Positions 1 through 5,785 are shown, counted from the first letter of the stretch. The stretch: 11,111 bases of DNA from CAZOOK01 sp964581385 (GCA_964581385.1 CAZOOK010000074.1:1-11111); one strand, 5' to 3'. Made by a program: numbers and translations. The notes: a model not told the origin generated them from the sequence alone.

Positions 1-1
1 T

Positions 2-55
2 AAGCCTCGGCCCAGTAATGGGGCAGCGCACCACGCGTGGGGTATCTTGTACTAA
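2..55 (+). CDS. 3' end of an upstream gene (partial, uncertain)
   Basis: This frame is open from the window edge and encodes a 17-residue tail ending in HHAWGILY before a TAA stop just upstream of the lysis cassette. A second frame, ending in TGA at 57-59, is also open, so the true frame cannot be decided from this fragment. By position it could be the end of a tail or host-recognition gene, because lysis genes often follow the tail genes in phages. That is inference from position only. Confidence 0.25.
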   Translation, partial: KPRPSNGAAHHAWGILY

Positions 56-67
56 CTGAGGGCCTTG

Positions 68-388
68 GTGAGCGACGATCTGTTGGAGTTTGGGGATGAA
101 AGTTGGGAACAGGCGAAGGGTACGACTCTCTCAACCCTCAGGTCCCTCTATCGGGACATGAACGGCAACGGCAAGCAGGGCATCAAAGCCGATATGAATG
201 AAGTCCGCCAAGACCTTGTAGAAATCAAAGCCTACGGGCGTGCCACCGCCTTCTGGGGCAAGGTGCTGGCGGGTATGCTGGGGCTTGGGCTGACTCTGGG
301 CGGGATTTATATTGCTTATTTTGAAGCGCATCACCACATTTCAGCGGTACAATCTTTGCAAACCCATACCCTAGCAGATGGAAAGTGA
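68..388 (+). CDS. small coiled-coil protein with one membrane helix (XhlA-like architecture)
   Basis: The predicted protein has 106 residues. An acidic N-terminus is followed by a helical, charged segment (about residues 40-58) and then one long hydrophobic segment at about residues 65-85, rich in G, L and I. The C-terminus is short, polar and His-containing. This order, coiled coil then one transmembrane helix, resembles small phage membrane proteins encoded beside holins and endolysins, such as the XhlA type. I see no residue-level signature that proves the family. The GTG start at 68 is preferred over the TTG at 65 because the GAGGG at 58-62 sits five bases before it. The gene leads a plus-strand run of small genes that ends in an endolysin candidate, so a role in lysis or at the membrane is plausible but inferred. 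Confidence 0.7.
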   Translation: MSDDLLEFGDESWEQAKGTTLSTLRSLYRDMNGNGKQGIKADMNEVRQDLVEIKAYGRATAFWGKVLAGMLGLGLTLGGIYIAYFEAHHHISAVQSLQTHTLADGK

Positions 389-396
389 GGAAAATC

Positions 397-549
397 ATGC
401 AGAAACACATCTTCCCAGCCAAGGACGTCATTCGCGCCTTCAGGATGCTTACGCCTGCTCAGGTCGCAGAACACGAGGCAAAGATTATCCCGGCTGAAAA
501 GCCGATCTTGTTTCCCTGCCCCCCGGAGTGCCCGCCCGCGAATGGCTGA
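397..549 (+). CDS. small hypothetical protein, 50 residues
   Basis: An ATG at 397 follows a GAGG at 387-390 at good spacing and opens a 50-residue frame ending in TGA at 547-549. The first half is amphipathic and charged. The C-terminal part is rich in proline and has two cysteines (CPPECPP). It starts eight bases after the previous stop, and its own stop overlaps the next ATG, which fits the tight packing of the cassette. I recognise no family. It could be a structural or lysis accessory peptide, but nothing in the sequence says which. Confidence 0.6.
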   Translation: MQKHIFPAKDVIRAFRMLTPAQVAEHEAKIIPAEKPILFPCPPECPPANG

Positions 550-616
550 GTTTCCGCCCATCGATGAGGACGTGCTTCAGGGGTATCTGAAGCGGGAGCG
601 AGGTCAGGGTGACTGA
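542..616 (+). CDS. very small ORF, 24 residues, possibly a coupled leader peptide
   Basis: This ORF starts at the ATG inside the preceding gene's last codons (ATGGCTGA, 8-base overlap) and stops inside the next gene's first codons (GTGACTGA, 8-base overlap). It therefore exactly fills an otherwise non-coding stretch. The peptide is charged (MAEFPPIDEDVL then a KRER segment). No strong ribosome-binding site precedes it, so translation would depend on coupling to the upstream stop. The neat overlaps support it; its length and missing Shine-Dalgarno argue against it. Its function is unknown. Confidence 0.4.
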   Translation: MAEFPPIDEDVLQGYLKRERGQGD

Positions 617-815
617 CGCGGTGCAGATTGCGCTGATCGATGCGGCTAAGATCGTCATCCCATCGGCAATCAGCGGGTACGTCGCCGTCAAGGTTGTCGC
701 GCTTGGAAGGAAAGTCGATGGCCTATTGGATAAGCGCATCGAGACCGCCACTGATCTGGGCACCGAAAAGGGCAAAGCGGCGGGAATTGAGCAGGAAAGG
801 AATAGGACAACATGA
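609..815 (+). CDS. small protein with one hydrophobic helix
   Basis: The GTG start at 609 is preceded by GAGG at 600-603 and gives a 68-residue protein. Residues 5-30 form one long, mostly hydrophobic stretch (IALIDAAKIVIPSAISGYVA). After it comes a charged, probably helical tail rich in K, E and D. The stop overlaps the next ATG in an ATGA junction. One short helix plus a charged tail, directly before a two-helix holin candidate, suggests a membrane-associated lysis accessory such as a pinholin- or antiholin-like partner. That is inference from architecture and context, since no family motif was recognised. Confidence 0.6.
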   Translation: MTDAVQIALIDAAKIVIPSAISGYVAVKVVALGRKVDGLLDKRIETATDLGTEKGKAAGIEQERNRTT

Positions 816-1036
816 TTTTCGGGATCTCAAAGACCACAATCAACGGCGTGCTCGCGTTTTTGATCGCCACGCTCACCACTTTGACGGCGTTTCAGGTTCC
901 TAACCTGACTGATCCGCACGCCAACCACATCTACGGCATCGTCGTAGTCGTCTGCAACATCATTGTTGCCCTCTGCCGCGTCTGGGTCGGGCTGCTGCAG
1001 GGTGATGCGCCAGCAGCCACGAAAGGCCAGCCATGA
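812..1036 (+). CDS. holin candidate with two membrane helices
   Basis: The 74-residue product has two hydrophobic segments, about residues 10-29 and 39-62, joined by a short polar loop with PNLTDPHAN, and a small polar tail. Small size, two membrane helices and a place just upstream of a lipoprotein and a cell-wall hydrolase are the usual marks of a class II holin. Such proteins oligomerise in the inner membrane and open it at lysis time so the endolysin can act. It starts and ends in four-base ATGA overlaps with its neighbours, so expression should be coupled to them. Holins share little sequence, so this call rests on topology and context. Confidence 0.6.
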   Translation: MIFGISKTTINGVLAFLIATLTTLTAFQVPNLTDPHANHIYGIVVVVCNIIVALCRVWVGLLQGDAPAATKGQP

Positions 1037-1512
1037 AAGCCGTCAAGTTCCTCCTTCTCTCGCTGGCAGCTCTGATTCTCTCAGGTTGTCCCAGCCCTAC
1101 GGCCCAGCAGAACGCTGCCAAGGCCTCGCAGGTAGCGTCTGCAGCCGTTGTCGCCGCCCAGCAGGGCGAAATCACGATCTACAACACCGGCCAGCAGTGC
1201 GTGGCGGCGGCTCAGAGCGTCGCGCAGACCAGTGCCTGCATCGTCATCCCTCCCGATGAGCATTTGTTCCTTCAGAAAGAATTTGTCGCCATTTCAGAGC
1301 TAGGCAAGACGCTGGATTCCTGCATCCTCGGTTCAACGACAACGCCCGGCATCGTGGCCTGCGCTAATACGGCTCTCGTCACGGTCAATCAGATCAACGC
1401 GGACGGTGCGCTGGCGCTGAAGTCAGACAAGGCCAAAACGACATTCCAGCTCGTCATTACCTCCGTGCAGGTGGGGATTGAGACGATTCAGGCACTTCTG
1501 GGAGGCTCCTAA
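1033..1512 (+). CDS. lipoprotein of the lysis cassette
   Basis: The 159-residue product opens with a classical lipoprotein signal peptide: Lys2 and Lys5, a hydrophobic core (FLLLSLAALI) and the lipobox LSGC with the acceptor cysteine at residue 19. The mature part is rich in Ala, Gln, Val and Thr and looks mostly helical, with several further cysteines (about residues 56, 69, 97 and 110). Signal peptidase II would cleave before Cys19, leaving a lipid-anchored envelope protein. In phages, small lipoproteins beside holin and endolysin can act as outer-membrane spanin subunits, but this one is longer than a typical Rz1 and not notably proline-rich, so the spanin role is only one possibility. Overlaps on both sides (ATGA, TAATG) place it in the same coupled operon. 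Confidence 0.75.
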   Translation: MKAVKFLLLSLAALILSGCPSPTAQQNAAKASQVASAAVVAAQQGEITIYNTGQQCVAAAQSVAQTSACIVIPPDEHLFLQKEFVAISELGKTLDSCILGSTTTPGIVACANTALVTVNQINADGALALKSDKAKTTFQLVITSVQVGIETIQALLGGS

Positions 1513-1709
1513 TGAACGCAGCAGCCATTATCGCCCTCATCGAGGAATTGCTCCCCGCCGTGATTTCGCTCTATAAGCAACTGGCGGCGACGATTCCGGG
1601 GACCAAGCCGGTGGAGCAAATCCTTGCGGCGGCGGATGCCAACTGGGATCTGGTCAAGGCTGCAGCCGATGCCGAGATTGCCAAGGCAACCCCTGCCAAG
1701 CCAGCATGA
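1512..1709 (+). CDS. alanine-rich small protein, 65 residues
   Basis: The ATG at 1512 shares one base with the lipoprotein stop (TAATG) and lies behind a strong GGAGG at 1501-1505. The protein begins with an amphipathic to hydrophobic helix (about residues 3-28) and continues as an alanine-rich helical region ending in KATPAKPA. There is no clear signal peptide or full-length membrane span. It overlaps the endolysin start by four bases. Small helical proteins are common in phage lysis cassettes, but I recognise no family and assign no function. Confidence 0.65.
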   Translation: MNAAAIIALIEELLPAVISLYKQLAATIPGTKPVEQILAAADANWDLVKAAADAEIAKATPAKPA

Positions 1710-2092
1710 CCCATCAAGACATTGCAATCGGGGCGCTGACGGCATGGCGCGAGAACCGAGGCGGCGGCACGCCGGGGATGCAGTCCGTCCTGAACGTGCT
1801 CCAGAACCGTGCCACGCATCGGGATACTTCGGTCTATCACGAAGCTGTGCGCCCAATGCAGTTCTCATCCATGACCGCGAAGGGCGATCCGAACCTAACC
1901 CTATTTCCAGCAGACGGAGACCCACAATGGGCCATGGCGCTGATACTAGCAGGCCAGATGGCCGATCAAGGGTTGCAGGATATTACAGGCGGCGCAACTT
2001 CCTACTACGCACTGTCGATGAAGGAACCGCCATACTGGGCCGCGACGATGACTCAAACAGTCACCATCGCAGGCCAAGTATTTTTCAAGTAA
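1706..2092 (+). CDS. endolysin candidate, SleB-like cell wall hydrolase
   Basis: The 128-residue product matches the layout of the SleB/CwlJ-type hydrolase domain (Hydrolase_2). A W-R-E-x-R-G motif at residues 14-19 carries the presumed catalytic Glu16. It is followed by the M-Q-S-V-x-N-V-x-x-N-R helix (about 25-35), Q-F-S at 52-54, and the D-I-T-G-G-A-T-S-Y-Y block at 92-101. The known family cleaves peptidoglycan glycan strands. There is no signal peptide, so export would depend on the holin encoded upstream. The length matches a single catalytic domain with no binding domain. One oddity is the C-terminal I-A-G-Q-V-F-F, where relatives usually have His near the Gln position. The start overlaps the previous stop as ATGA. 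It is the last plus-strand gene. Confidence 0.85.
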   Translation: MTHQDIAIGALTAWRENRGGGTPGMQSVLNVLQNRATHRDTSVYHEAVRPMQFSSMTAKGDPNLTLFPADGDPQWAMALILAGQMADQGLQDITGGATSYYALSMKEPPYWAATMTQTVTIAGQVFFK

Positions 2093-2095
2093 AAC

Positions 2096-2578
2096 CTAAG
2101 CGAAAGCTACCTTAATGCTCGAAAGAACCGGCGTCGGAGGCGGGTTAATCGCCACCGTCACGGTCTCGGTGTCAGTCAGCGCGAGACCCTCCGCTGTCGT
2201 CAGAGATGCGGTGATGTTCGCCGTCCCGTCCGCCACAGCCGTTGTGAGGCCCGTGGTGGGGTCGAACTGCACGATGGCCTGCGCCGAATCGTCTGAGGTC
2301 AACGTAGCGGCTGGCATGGCGCCTGTGAAGGGTTGACCGAACTGGTCGAATCCCAGAACGGAAGCCGTAACCTGCTGGCCTGCTGCGGTAAGAGTAACTG
2401 GACCTGCTGTGGGCATGAAATCTCCTTTGAACCTGAGTTGGATTGAAGTCAGAACCGGAGGGGCTTCTTCCCTGACCAAAACACAGAGAAGCCGAATGAT
2501 GATATCGTTCTGCTCGATGATCTGCTCAAGCTGATGGTTCTTAATCTGCTTGGGTTCATCCTTGTGTGGCCAGTGCAT
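2096..2578 (-). CDS. Ig-like (BIG2-type) domain protein with truncated second repeat
   Basis: The 160-residue product has a charged N-terminal helix (about residues 8-38) and then one bacterial Ig-like domain, roughly residues 41-145. The domain shows the usual alternating beta pattern, the VTLTAAGQQVTASVLGFDQ block, a G-x-x-T-A-V-A-D-G-T-A-N-I-T-A strand pair typical of BIG2, and a closing V-T-V-A-I strand. A Pro-rich linker follows and the chain ends with PVLSSIKVAFA, a near copy of PVLTSIQLRF at residues 41-50, so a second repeat starts and stops at once. Ig-like domains in phages usually decorate capsids or tails and bind surface sugars; that role is inferred here. It ends three bases from the opposing endolysin gene. 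The Shine-Dalgarno (GGTGA) is weak. Confidence 0.75.
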   Translation of the reverse strand: MHWPHKDEPKQIKNHQLEQIIEQNDIIIRLLCVLVREEAPPVLTSIQLRFKGDFMPTAGPVTLTAAGQQVTASVLGFDQFGQPFTGAMPAATLTSDDSAQAIVQFDPTTGLTTAVADGTANITASLTTAEGLALTDTETVTVAINPPPTPVLSSIKVAFA

Positions 2579-2596
2579 AGATCACCCGCGATTATC

Positions 2597-2788
2597 TTAG
2601 CGCAGAAAGCCGTGTCCAGACTCAAGCAAAGGCGCAAGTTGATAAATTAACCAAATCAGGAAGAAAACACACACCACAGCAACGCCGATGTTCAACCAAG
2701 GCTGCGGAGCGCCCATCTGGCGGGCAATGTAGAAGATCAACCCGACCACCAGCATGAAAACTAGGATTGTTACTAGGACTGTGACCAT
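2597..2788 (-). CDS. small membrane protein with two helices
   Basis: The 63-residue product is almost entirely hydrophobic: helix one at about residues 2-23, a short loop containing ARQMGAPQP, helix two at about 31-51, and a short polar tail. It resembles the small two-helix proteins annotated in many phages as Thivi_2564-family membrane proteins, but I make that comparison from memory and by pattern only. It could also be a second holin-like or inner-membrane modulator. Its only Shine-Dalgarno (GAGG at 2801-2798, nine bases from the ATG) lies inside the stem of a hairpin, so translation may be held back. It lies 46 bases after the stop of the preceding SSB-like gene and 18 bases before the Ig-like gene. 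Confidence 0.7.
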   Translation of the reverse strand: MVTVLVTILVFMLVVGLIFYIARQMGAPQPWLNIGVAVVCVFFLIWLIYQLAPLLESGHGFLR

Positions 2789-2791
2789 GAG

Positions 2792-2819
2792 AGGGCACCT
2801 CTGTTAGATGAGATGCCCT
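2792..2819 (-). promoter_or_regulatory. hairpin that covers a ribosome-binding site
   Basis: On the minus strand AGGGCATCTC and GAGGTGCCCT form a 10-bp stem with a single G-U pair around an 8-base loop (ATCTAACA). The only Shine-Dalgarno of the next gene, GAGG, is in the 3' arm, and the ATG follows three bases after the stem. The wobble pair is allowed only in minus-strand RNA; on the plus strand it would be a C-A mismatch. There is no U-tract after the stem, so it does not look like an intrinsic terminator. A translational brake or a processing/stability hairpin fits better. Confidence 0.55.
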
Positions 2820-2834
2820 TTCTGGTTGGAGCGG

Positions 2835-3539
2835 CTAACCCTTTTTCGTCGGGGGGACGAAATCAGCAGGCTTGAACTCCACCAACTGAGGCCGGGAGAC
2901 GCAGCGATTTTTGGTCACTGGATGGTCTGCCGCGCCGCTGAAGTTCCCTTGTGCATTGGTTCCACCAGGAAGCGCCATGATCTTCCTTTGTCCATACACC
3001 GGCTTCGGCCTTTGTTCCCCAGCCTCCGCCGCTGCTTTCTCTGCATCCCGGTCCGCGAGCACGTTCTGCACCCGCGCCCATGCGATTGGGGAGGATTTCA
3101 GCACCTCGTCCAAGGCTACGACATGCTTCAGTCCCGGCAGCCCAGGTATCGGTTCGCCCTTCAGAGCCTTGTAAGCGGCCCCAACCCCCGAGGCATTCCC
3201 ACGGTCAGGATCAGGAGTGGTGGTCAACGGCATCCCCGTGTAAACATGCTTCTCGTTCACAAGGAGATTGTCGGGGGCGATGATCGATCCCACGACGGCG
3301 ATTTCAAAATGCGGCTTGTGCTCGTTCTTCCACTGGGCGCTGCGATAAGGGACTTTATTCCCATCCGCGTACACCCCGGCGTTGGTGAAGGTCATTTGAT
3401 ACCAGCCGTCTTCGACAGGGGGCGCGGGACGGTTGTAATCAGCGTCAGGGTCCCAAGCGATTGACGCATCGGGAACGTCGAGTTCTTCGAGCGATTTCAA
3501 GTATGTTTCGTCGTAGATGATTTGTTTTGTTTCAACCAT
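2835..3539 (-). CDS. phage protein of unknown function, possible single-strand DNA-binding type
   Basis: The 234-residue product has an acidic N-terminus, then a beta-rich core (about residues 38-110) beginning P-P-V-E-D-G-W-Y-Q-M-T-F. It continues into an R-S-A-Q-W segment, an H-F-E-I-A-V-V strand and a helical part with A-A-Y-K-A-L and W-A-R-V-Q-N-V (about 120-160). The C-terminus is basic and Gly/Pro-rich, ending PPTKKG. This order resembles OB-fold, single-strand-binding-type phage proteins encoded beside Sak4-like ATPases and family-A polymerases. The likeness is in pattern and context, not in a diagnostic motif, and the acidic tail common in SSBs is absent. Its start lies eight bases inside the HNH gene, with GAGG ten bases upstream. 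Confidence 0.7.
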   Translation of the reverse strand: MVETKQIIYDETYLKSLEELDVPDASIAWDPDADYNRPAPPVEDGWYQMTFTNAGVYADGNKVPYRSAQWKNEHKPHFEIAVVGSIIAPDNLLVNEKHVYTGMPLTTTPDPDRGNASGVGAAYKALKGEPIPGLPGLKHVVALDEVLKSSPIAWARVQNVLADRDAEKAAAEAGEQRPKPVYGQRKIMALPGGTNAQGNFSGAADHPVTKNRCVSRPQLVEFKPADFVPPTKKG

Positions 3540-4020
3540 TGTCGTTTGTCCTCATGCTTTCAGATTTGAGATTTAGATTTGGCCAGCTAAGGCCCCTTCT
3601 GATGACTGAGACAGTTGATTCAACTACTCCATACTGTCGGCCAACTTCTTTACAACTGCCAACAGAATTGAATATTGCTCTCACCTGATCTTCGGTCAGT
3701 TTGGCACTGGCGCTGCGCACACCCCATGCCGTTCGTTTCCGCGCAACTGCTTCATCGATGTTGTCTCGGCGAGTTCCTAAATGAAGATGATCAGGCCGAA
3801 CGCAAAGTCGATTGTCGCAATCATGAAGAACCCACAAACCATCGGGTATGGGACCATGTGTAATCTCCCACATGTACCGATGCGCTGGTTTCCTATCCCA
3901 ATAATGAACAGCAAACAACCCATACCCGGTAGTGTAGGTTCCTGCGGTCCACTCCCAACATCCATCGGACTTCCTAATTTTGGCCCAGAATCTTGGAATG
4001 GGATCTGACTTTGGGGGCAT
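3532..4020 (-). CDS. HNH homing endonuclease, free-standing
   Basis: The 162-residue product is an HNH_3-type endonuclease. A G-C-W-E-W-T strand near residue 20 and a G-Y-G-L-F segment precede the A-H-R-Y-M-W-E helix (about 46-52). The catalytic block V-L-H-D-C-D-N-R-L-C-V-R-P-D-H-L-H-L-G-T spans about 64-83, with its His, Asn and His residues and a Cys pair. After a linker, A-K-L-T-E-D-Q-V-R-A-I starts a C-terminal helix-turn-helix of the type such enzymes use to contact DNA. Enzymes of this kind cut a cognate site in a relative lacking the gene and are copied in by repair. It sits between the ribbon-helix-helix-like gene and the SSB-like gene, and its last codons cover the latter's ribosome-binding region. 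AAGGAAA at about 4031-4025 serves as its own site. Confidence 0.88.
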   Translation of the reverse strand: MPPKSDPIPRFWAKIRKSDGCWEWTAGTYTTGYGLFAVHYWDRKPAHRYMWEITHGPIPDGLWVLHDCDNRLCVRPDHLHLGTRRDNIDEAVARKRTAWGVRSASAKLTEDQVRAIFNSVGSCKEVGRQYGVVESTVSVIRRGLSWPNLNLKSESMRTNDNG

Positions 4021-4050
4021 TATGATTTCCTTTTCAGTGTGAGTTCGGCG

Positions 4051-4275
4051 CTATTCTGCCACTTCGGTTGCTGAGGTCTTGTGATTATCCCGCAGGAACA
4101 GCAACACGTACTGCGAGACTGTGCGTTCGTCGTTCGCGGCTTCCGTGACGATTTCGTCGAAGAGAGACTTGTACTTCTCCTCGAAGGTGATGGTGATGGT
4201 GTGCTTTTCCGCCACCGGCTTCGGAGCCTTTTTGGCCTTCGGAGCACGAGTGACTGGAACTGGAATTGTTGCCAT
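4051..4275 (-). CDS. small ribbon-helix-helix-like DNA-binding protein
   Basis: The 74-residue protein starts with a basic, Ala/Pro/Lys-rich tail (residues 1-24). A short beta strand follows (HTITITF) and then two helices: Y-K-S-L-F-D-E-I-V-T-E-A-A, a turn at N-D-E-R, and T-V-S-Q-Y-V-L-L-F-L-R-D. That strand-helix-helix pattern is typical of the RHH/CopG/Arc fold, which binds DNA as a dimer through the paired strands. It could be a regulator or a small nucleoid-type protein. Its ATG shares one base with the ATPase stop (TAATG), so the two are probably translationally coupled. The fold is inferred from pattern; a target site was not identified. Confidence 0.65.
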   Translation of the reverse strand: MATIPVPVTRAPKAKKAPKPVAEKHTITITFEEKYKSLFDEIVTEAANDERTVSQYVLLFLRDNHKTSATEVAE

Positions 4276-5213
4276 TATTTGCTTCCTTTCTCCCGCATTT
4301 TGTCGCGGAACTCTAAGAACTCAGCAATCCCCTTTTCCAGCGTGAGAGGGATGAAACCTTTGGAATAGGCTTTCCAAAACTCCGGCAGCTCCCCCGGCAG
4401 AAGGCCGACCTTCGCTGGCCATTGCAGGCTGGCGATGTCACTTGGGTGACTCCCATACCAAGCATTCACCTTCTTGCTCGGCCCAACGCCTTCAGAGGTT
4501 AGATGAAACACATTCTGCACCCTCTGCGGGATCACGCTCACAATCGCCTTTCCCACTGTGGCGGGGCCGAGGGCGATCTTCTTCGACCCGCTGGAATCGT
4601 CTGTGCCGGTGTCTTCAAGGGCGGTGAAATAGGCAATCTCAATTGGGAGGGCCTGGATCGCGTTCATCATATCGAGGACTTCCAAGTGAGCGTCCCCATA
4701 ATGACTCTGCGTATTCGTCCCAGTCGTCTCGCCCTCTTCCTCCCTAGGTTGCGAACCCGCCTCATTCCCCGAGCGCACATTCTTCTGCTTGGCGTCGGAC
4801 ATGAAGGAGGTGGCGAAACTGGTGATCGAGTCCACAACAATCGCTCCAATCGTCTTCGTCTCTTCCTCCGTCCAAGGCATCCACTTGGTCATGGGCTTGT
4901 ACTGGACCTTGCCATTCGCTAGCACGCGCTCCGGCATGTTGATCTTTCCGCCCTCTGGAAATTCGCCGCGCCTCAATTTGCGCATGATCGCCATTGGGTT
5001 GTATTCCGAGGCAGTCTGAAATTCTAGGGGAATCACAATCCCCTCATCGACTAGATCTTGGCAGGGGGACCAGAGCGATCCCCGGTCGAGCGCGATGTAG
5101 CGCGTCTTCTTCTTCTGCGTGCGCCAGATGTACTCAGCAATGTACCGAGCTTGTGTCGATTTTCCCGTGTCGCTCTTTCCATAAATCATGAAACTTGTCT
5201 TACGCGTTTGCAT
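4275..5213 (-). CDS. RecA/Sak4-like P-loop ATPase
   Basis: The 312-residue product has a Walker A motif G-K-S-D-T-G-K-S-T at residues 12-20 behind a short strand (FMIY). A Walker B-type strand I-G-A-I-V-V-D-S-I-T lies at about 122-131 with Asp128. A polar strand, Y-F-T-A-L-E-D-T, sits near 195-202. The middle (about 140-172) is hydrophilic and probably disordered, with S-H-Y-G-D-A-H following it. Phage ATPases with this minimal RecA-like core, including the Sak4 group, promote single-strand annealing or recombination and are often encoded beside an SSB and a nuclease, as here. A packaging or helicase-loading ATPase is a less likely alternative. The start is one base after the stop of a 57-residue ORF, and the end overlaps the RHH-like gene. 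Confidence 0.82.
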   Translation of the reverse strand: MQTRKTSFMIYGKSDTGKSTQARYIAEYIWRTQKKKTRYIALDRGSLWSPCQDLVDEGIVIPLEFQTASEYNPMAIMRKLRRGEFPEGGKINMPERVLANGKVQYKPMTKWMPWTEEETKTIGAIVVDSITSFATSFMSDAKQKNVRSGNEAGSQPREEEGETTGTNTQSHYGDAHLEVLDMMNAIQALPIEIAYFTALEDTGTDDSSGSKKIALGPATVGKAIVSVIPQRVQNVFHLTSEGVGPSKKVNAWYGSHPSDIASLQWPAKVGLLPGELPEFWKAYSKGFIPLTLEKGIAEFLEFRDKMREKGSK

Positions 5214-5214
5214 T

Positions 5215-5388
5215 TTAGAATTCCCCCAAACTTCCTCTTTCCTTTTCCCACTCCGCTTCGAGATGAGCCATTCTCATCTCTTCATATTCCTGCTCGACTT
5301 GCTCATCATGCATCTCGTCGAGAAAGGCTTCAAATTCGCGGCAGGAGGCGTCGTCCCACCAATTCTTCTGATCCAATTCGGTATTCAT
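5215..5388 (-). CDS. acidic small protein, 57 residues
   Basis: This short frame starts at an ATG overlapping the upstream stop (ATGA) behind GGAG and AGGAG about 12 bases upstream. It ends one base before the ATPase start. The protein is strongly acidic and probably helical (MNTELDQKNWWDD near the N-terminus, then a long E/D/Q-rich stretch with E-Q-E-Y-E-E-M and E-A-E-W-E-K-E-R). One cysteine lies at residue 16. I recognise no family. Its place directly in front of the ATPase, with only one base between, suggests a coupled partner or a modulator of replication proteins, but no function can be read from the sequence. Confidence 0.65.
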   Translation of the reverse strand: MNTELDQKNWWDDASCREFEAFLDEMHDEQVEQEYEEMRMAHLEAEWEKERGSLGEF

Positions 5389-5525
5389 GGAATAGGCTCC
5401 TCTCCCATCACTTTTAGGTAACGCAGGTAAGCATTCTCAACCTCCCGATGCCGAGGCTCACTCCGGCCATAAATGTCTTTCTCGATAAGAAAATAGACGA
5501 AGGAAAATCTCTTCCAACTATTCAT
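5385..5525 (-). CDS. small hypothetical protein, 46 residues
   Basis: The product is short and basic to neutral, with aromatic-rich N-terminal residues (MNSWKRFSFVYFLIEKDIYG) and a helical stretch REVENAYLRYLKVMGEE. Two in-frame starts are possible, ATG at 5531 and ATG at 5525. The second is preferred because GGAGG (5541-5537) is too close to the first. It begins two bases after the stop of the preceding gene and overlaps the next ATG by four bases. This tail-to-head packing is the main support that it is real. It could be a small DNA-replication accessory. No known family was recognised. Confidence 0.6.
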   Translation of the reverse strand: MNSWKRFSFVYFLIEKDIYGRSEPRHREVENAYLRYLKVMGEEPIP

Positions 5526-5527
5526 CC

Positions 5528-5785
5528 TCATCCCCTCCCTCTGGGTGATTTCTTCTTGGCCTTTTTCCTCTTCCGCACCGGCAACTCGATAGGCTCTCCA
5601 CTCAACGGGGATGGAAGCAGCGCGTTGTTCTCCAGCAAATATCTCGCACAAGCCCTGATGTCATTCGCAAGCATCATGTGGCATTCGTCAATATACACTT
5701 CCCACGTCCAGTAAGTGTCTCGGTAGCGGCCTTCCTTATTGCCGATGTCCACCAGCTTTATGTAGGGAGTTTTCTTTTTACTCAT
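5528..5785 (-). CDS. small basic hypothetical protein, 85 residues
   Basis: The frame starts at ATG 5785, eight bases inside the nuclease stop (ATGAGTAA overlap). A second ATG two codons upstream at 5791 is also possible. The N-terminus is basic (MSKKKTPYIK), the middle has a W-T-W-E-V-Y-I-D-E-C-H segment followed by a helix with N-D-I-R-A-C-A-R-Y-L, and the C-terminus is a dense basic tail (RKRKKAKKKSPRGRG). Such a tail suggests nucleic-acid binding, but no defined domain was found. Coupling to the RecB-like nuclease hints at a partner role. Its frame could have been extended much further upstream (5953), but that part is a shadow of the nuclease gene. Confidence 0.65.
   Translation of the reverse strand: MSKKKTPYIKLVDIGNKEGRYRDTYWTWEVYIDECHMMLANDIRACARYLLENNALLPSPLSGEPIELPVRKRKKAKKKSPRGRG

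Noticed and set aside
31..40. Perfect 10-base palindrome CCACGCGTGG
   Set aside because: It lacks a loop for a hairpin, lies in a short stretch with open frames, and one 10-base palindrome is easily due to chance.
2099..2108. AGC-GAAA-GCT stem as a terminator for the endolysin operon
   Set aside because: Only three base pairs and no T-run on either side.
1624..2115. Plus-strand ORF of 163 codons in another frame across the endolysin
   Set aside because: It overlaps the SleB-like gene, whose motifs are clear, and the protein is a low-complexity Arg-rich shadow.
2808..3464. Plus-strand ORF of 218 codons opposite the SSB-like gene
   Set aside because: It is antisense to a gene with good junctions and a plausible start. 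The translation is rich in R, P and C with no domain pattern, as expected for a shadow frame.
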